Source of the DNA: CAZUZS01 sp964624795
GTDB taxonomy: Bacteria; Calditrichota; Calditrichia; RBG-13-44-9
Length of the DNA stretch: 34,137 bases
NCBI GenBank assembly: GCA_964624795.1
Contig: CAZUZS010000058.1
Location: forward strand, 1-34,137
Direction of reading: 5' to 3'
The position numbers were made by a program, and so were the translations under genes. Below are positions 33,256-34,137 of the stretch, one piece after another. Under the pieces are notes generated by a model. The model saw nothing but the letters and a program-made list of their open reading frames with translations, was not told the DNA's origin and made no database searches. The first letter of the stretch is position 1, and each line of letters opens with the position of its first letter.

Positions 33256-33712
33256 TTCGCCGCATAGGCATGGTGAAACATTTATTCTTGACAGGATTAA
33301 CGAGATTTGCGGGATTAGGTTGGGGCTTTGATCCTGTCTATCAAAATACTCTTTTGGTTTTTGCTTTTTTTCCACCAATGAAATTCGACAGGACAGCCGC
33401 GGGTTGCTGTGCTTTGGCTTTGTTGAAGAAATTGGGTAAAGTAAAATAGCCTGGCCTTGCCCATACATAAACATTGTTGGCTACTCGAGGAAAAGAAAGA
33501 GGGCAAGTTAAAAAAATGTCATTGGATAAACAGGATCGATCTTGTTGATTTTGTTCATCCTGTCAAAAAATGAATTTATGGCTGTTGGACTACTTGGGCT
33601 TAATGGAAGAATATTTGCAAAATCCGTTGAAATGATACTGGTACGAATATTAGCATCGCCCTTAAACCCAGATCTTTACTGTGATCACCGAAATAGCAAT
33701 GAGGAGGCGCTC
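33256..33712. other. 457-base intergenic region with degenerate GACAGGAT/ATCCTGTC repeats
   Basis: No gene. GACAGGAT (33290-33297) pairs with ATCCTGTC (33331-33338), GACAGGA recurs at 33387, and ATCCTGTC returns at 33557-33564 after GGATAAACAGGAT. These resemble a common dispersed intergenic repeat. GAGGAGG at 33701-33707 is the ribosome site for the amidase. Confidence 0.6.
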
Positions 33713-34137
33713 ATGAAAAAATCAAATTCATTCCGACTAAATTTTTTATTCGGCGTTCTGACCGTTTTGTTGTTTGGCCAGGTGCTTTTTGCCCAAGAGA
33801 AAAATCCGATTAGCAAACAGGATGTGCAGGCTGCTGAAGCGCTGATGGGGGTAAACTTCAGCAACGCGCAGCGAGACTCCATGTTGCCCGATCTGGAAGA
33901 TAACCTGGGCAGTTATAAAAAACTCCGGGAATTGGATTTGCAGAACAGCGTTCCTCCGGCGCTGCTTTTTAATCCGGTGCCGGTGGGGATGCAGTTCGAA
34001 AAGGAGCAATATCCGCTGGAGTGGGGTACGCCGCGGAACGAGAAGGTGCCGGAAAATTTTGAGGAGTTGGCATTCTATTCGGTGCGCGATTTGGCAGAGT
34101 TGATTCGCACCCGGAAAATTACATCCACCGAGCTCAC
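33713..34137 (+). CDS. Secreted amidase (amidase signature family), 5' end only
   Basis: A frame from ATG 33713, open to the end of the window (141 complete codons). A Sec signal peptide covers about residues 1-28 (hydrophobic LFGVLTVLLFGQVLFAQ). The mature part reads QDVQAAEALMGVNFSNAQRD and then SVPPALLFNP, like the N-terminal arm found in exported amidases of FCB-group bacteria. The last segment, SVRDLAELIRTRKITSTEL, is the classic N-terminal helix of amidase signature enzymes (GatA-like). The catalytic Ser-Ser-Lys region lies outside the window. The start is fixed by GAGGAGG at 33701-33707. Substrate unknown. Confidence 0.85.
   Translation, partial: MKKSNSFRLNFLFGVLTVLLFGQVLFAQEKNPISKQDVQAAEALMGVNFSNAQRDSMLPDLEDNLGSYKKLRELDLQNSVPPALLFNPVPVGMQFEKEQYPLEWGTPRNEKVPENFEELAFYSVRDLAELIRTRKITSTEL

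Noticed and set aside
1..34137. tRNA, rRNA, CRISPR arrays and insertion sequences
   Set aside because: No cloverleaf-like or rRNA-like sequence, no regularly spaced repeats and no transposase or integrase frame were recognised by eye.

Overview
The window looks like a metagenome-assembled scaffold from a Gram-negative, anaerobic or facultative bacterium of the FCB (Fibrobacteres-Chlorobi-Bacteroidetes) broad lineage. A Calditrichota/KSB1-like organism is my best guess, from gene style only. Support comes from an Omp85-type outer-membrane protein, lipoproteins, Tat and Sec signal peptides, and strong AGGAGG-type ribosome binding sites. Two runs of exactly 100 N (6891-6990 and 10763-10862) are scaffold placeholders. 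The intergenic spaces are rich in palindromes and short dispersed-repeat-like words.

Left part (1-9542): the 5' part of a beta-keto acid cleavage enzyme (minus strand, AT-rich) lies divergent from an ALDH7-type aldehyde dehydrogenase. A cyclic-nucleotide-binding protein overlaps an AI-2E/PerM-type transporter. These are followed by a solitary ParB-domain protein, a Tat-exported glycosylasparaginase-type hydrolase cut by gap 1, a convergent secreted S9 peptidase cut by the same gap, and a cold-shock protein with a clear terminator.

Middle part (9543-21486): a DinB-fold protein and a large exported PIG-L deacetylase cut by gap 2, with a tiny membrane protein overlapping its end. Next come two lipoproteins of unknown function. 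Then follows a co-directional set of a one-POTRA Omp85 protein, a DUF4390-like protein, an NtrY-like kinase and an NtrX-like sigma-54 activator.

Main attraction (22071-31049): eleven co-directional genes in the order tusA, dsrE2, a second dsrE, an LbpA-like lipoyl carrier, hydrogenase small subunit, isp1, isp2, a small STAS-like protein, hydrogenase large subunit, maturation protease, lipoate-protein ligase. The hydrogenase is an Isp-type (probably group 1e) [NiFe] enzyme. Its HdrD-like Isp2 carries one complete non-cubane CCG motif. Embedding it with sulfur-trafficking proteins (TusA, DsrE) and with a lipoyl carrier plus its own ligase resembles the carrier half of the sHdr sulfur-oxidation system, but the sHdr enzyme is absent from the window. 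My working model (inference) is a membrane module linking periplasmic H2 to a cytoplasmic lipoyl-bound disulfide or sulfane sulfur.

Right end (31050-34137): an intergenic island with a GNRA-loop hairpin, a YgiQ radical-SAM protein, a repeat-rich spacer and the 5' end of a secreted amidase.

I saw no rRNA, tRNA, CRISPR array, transposase or prophage gene.
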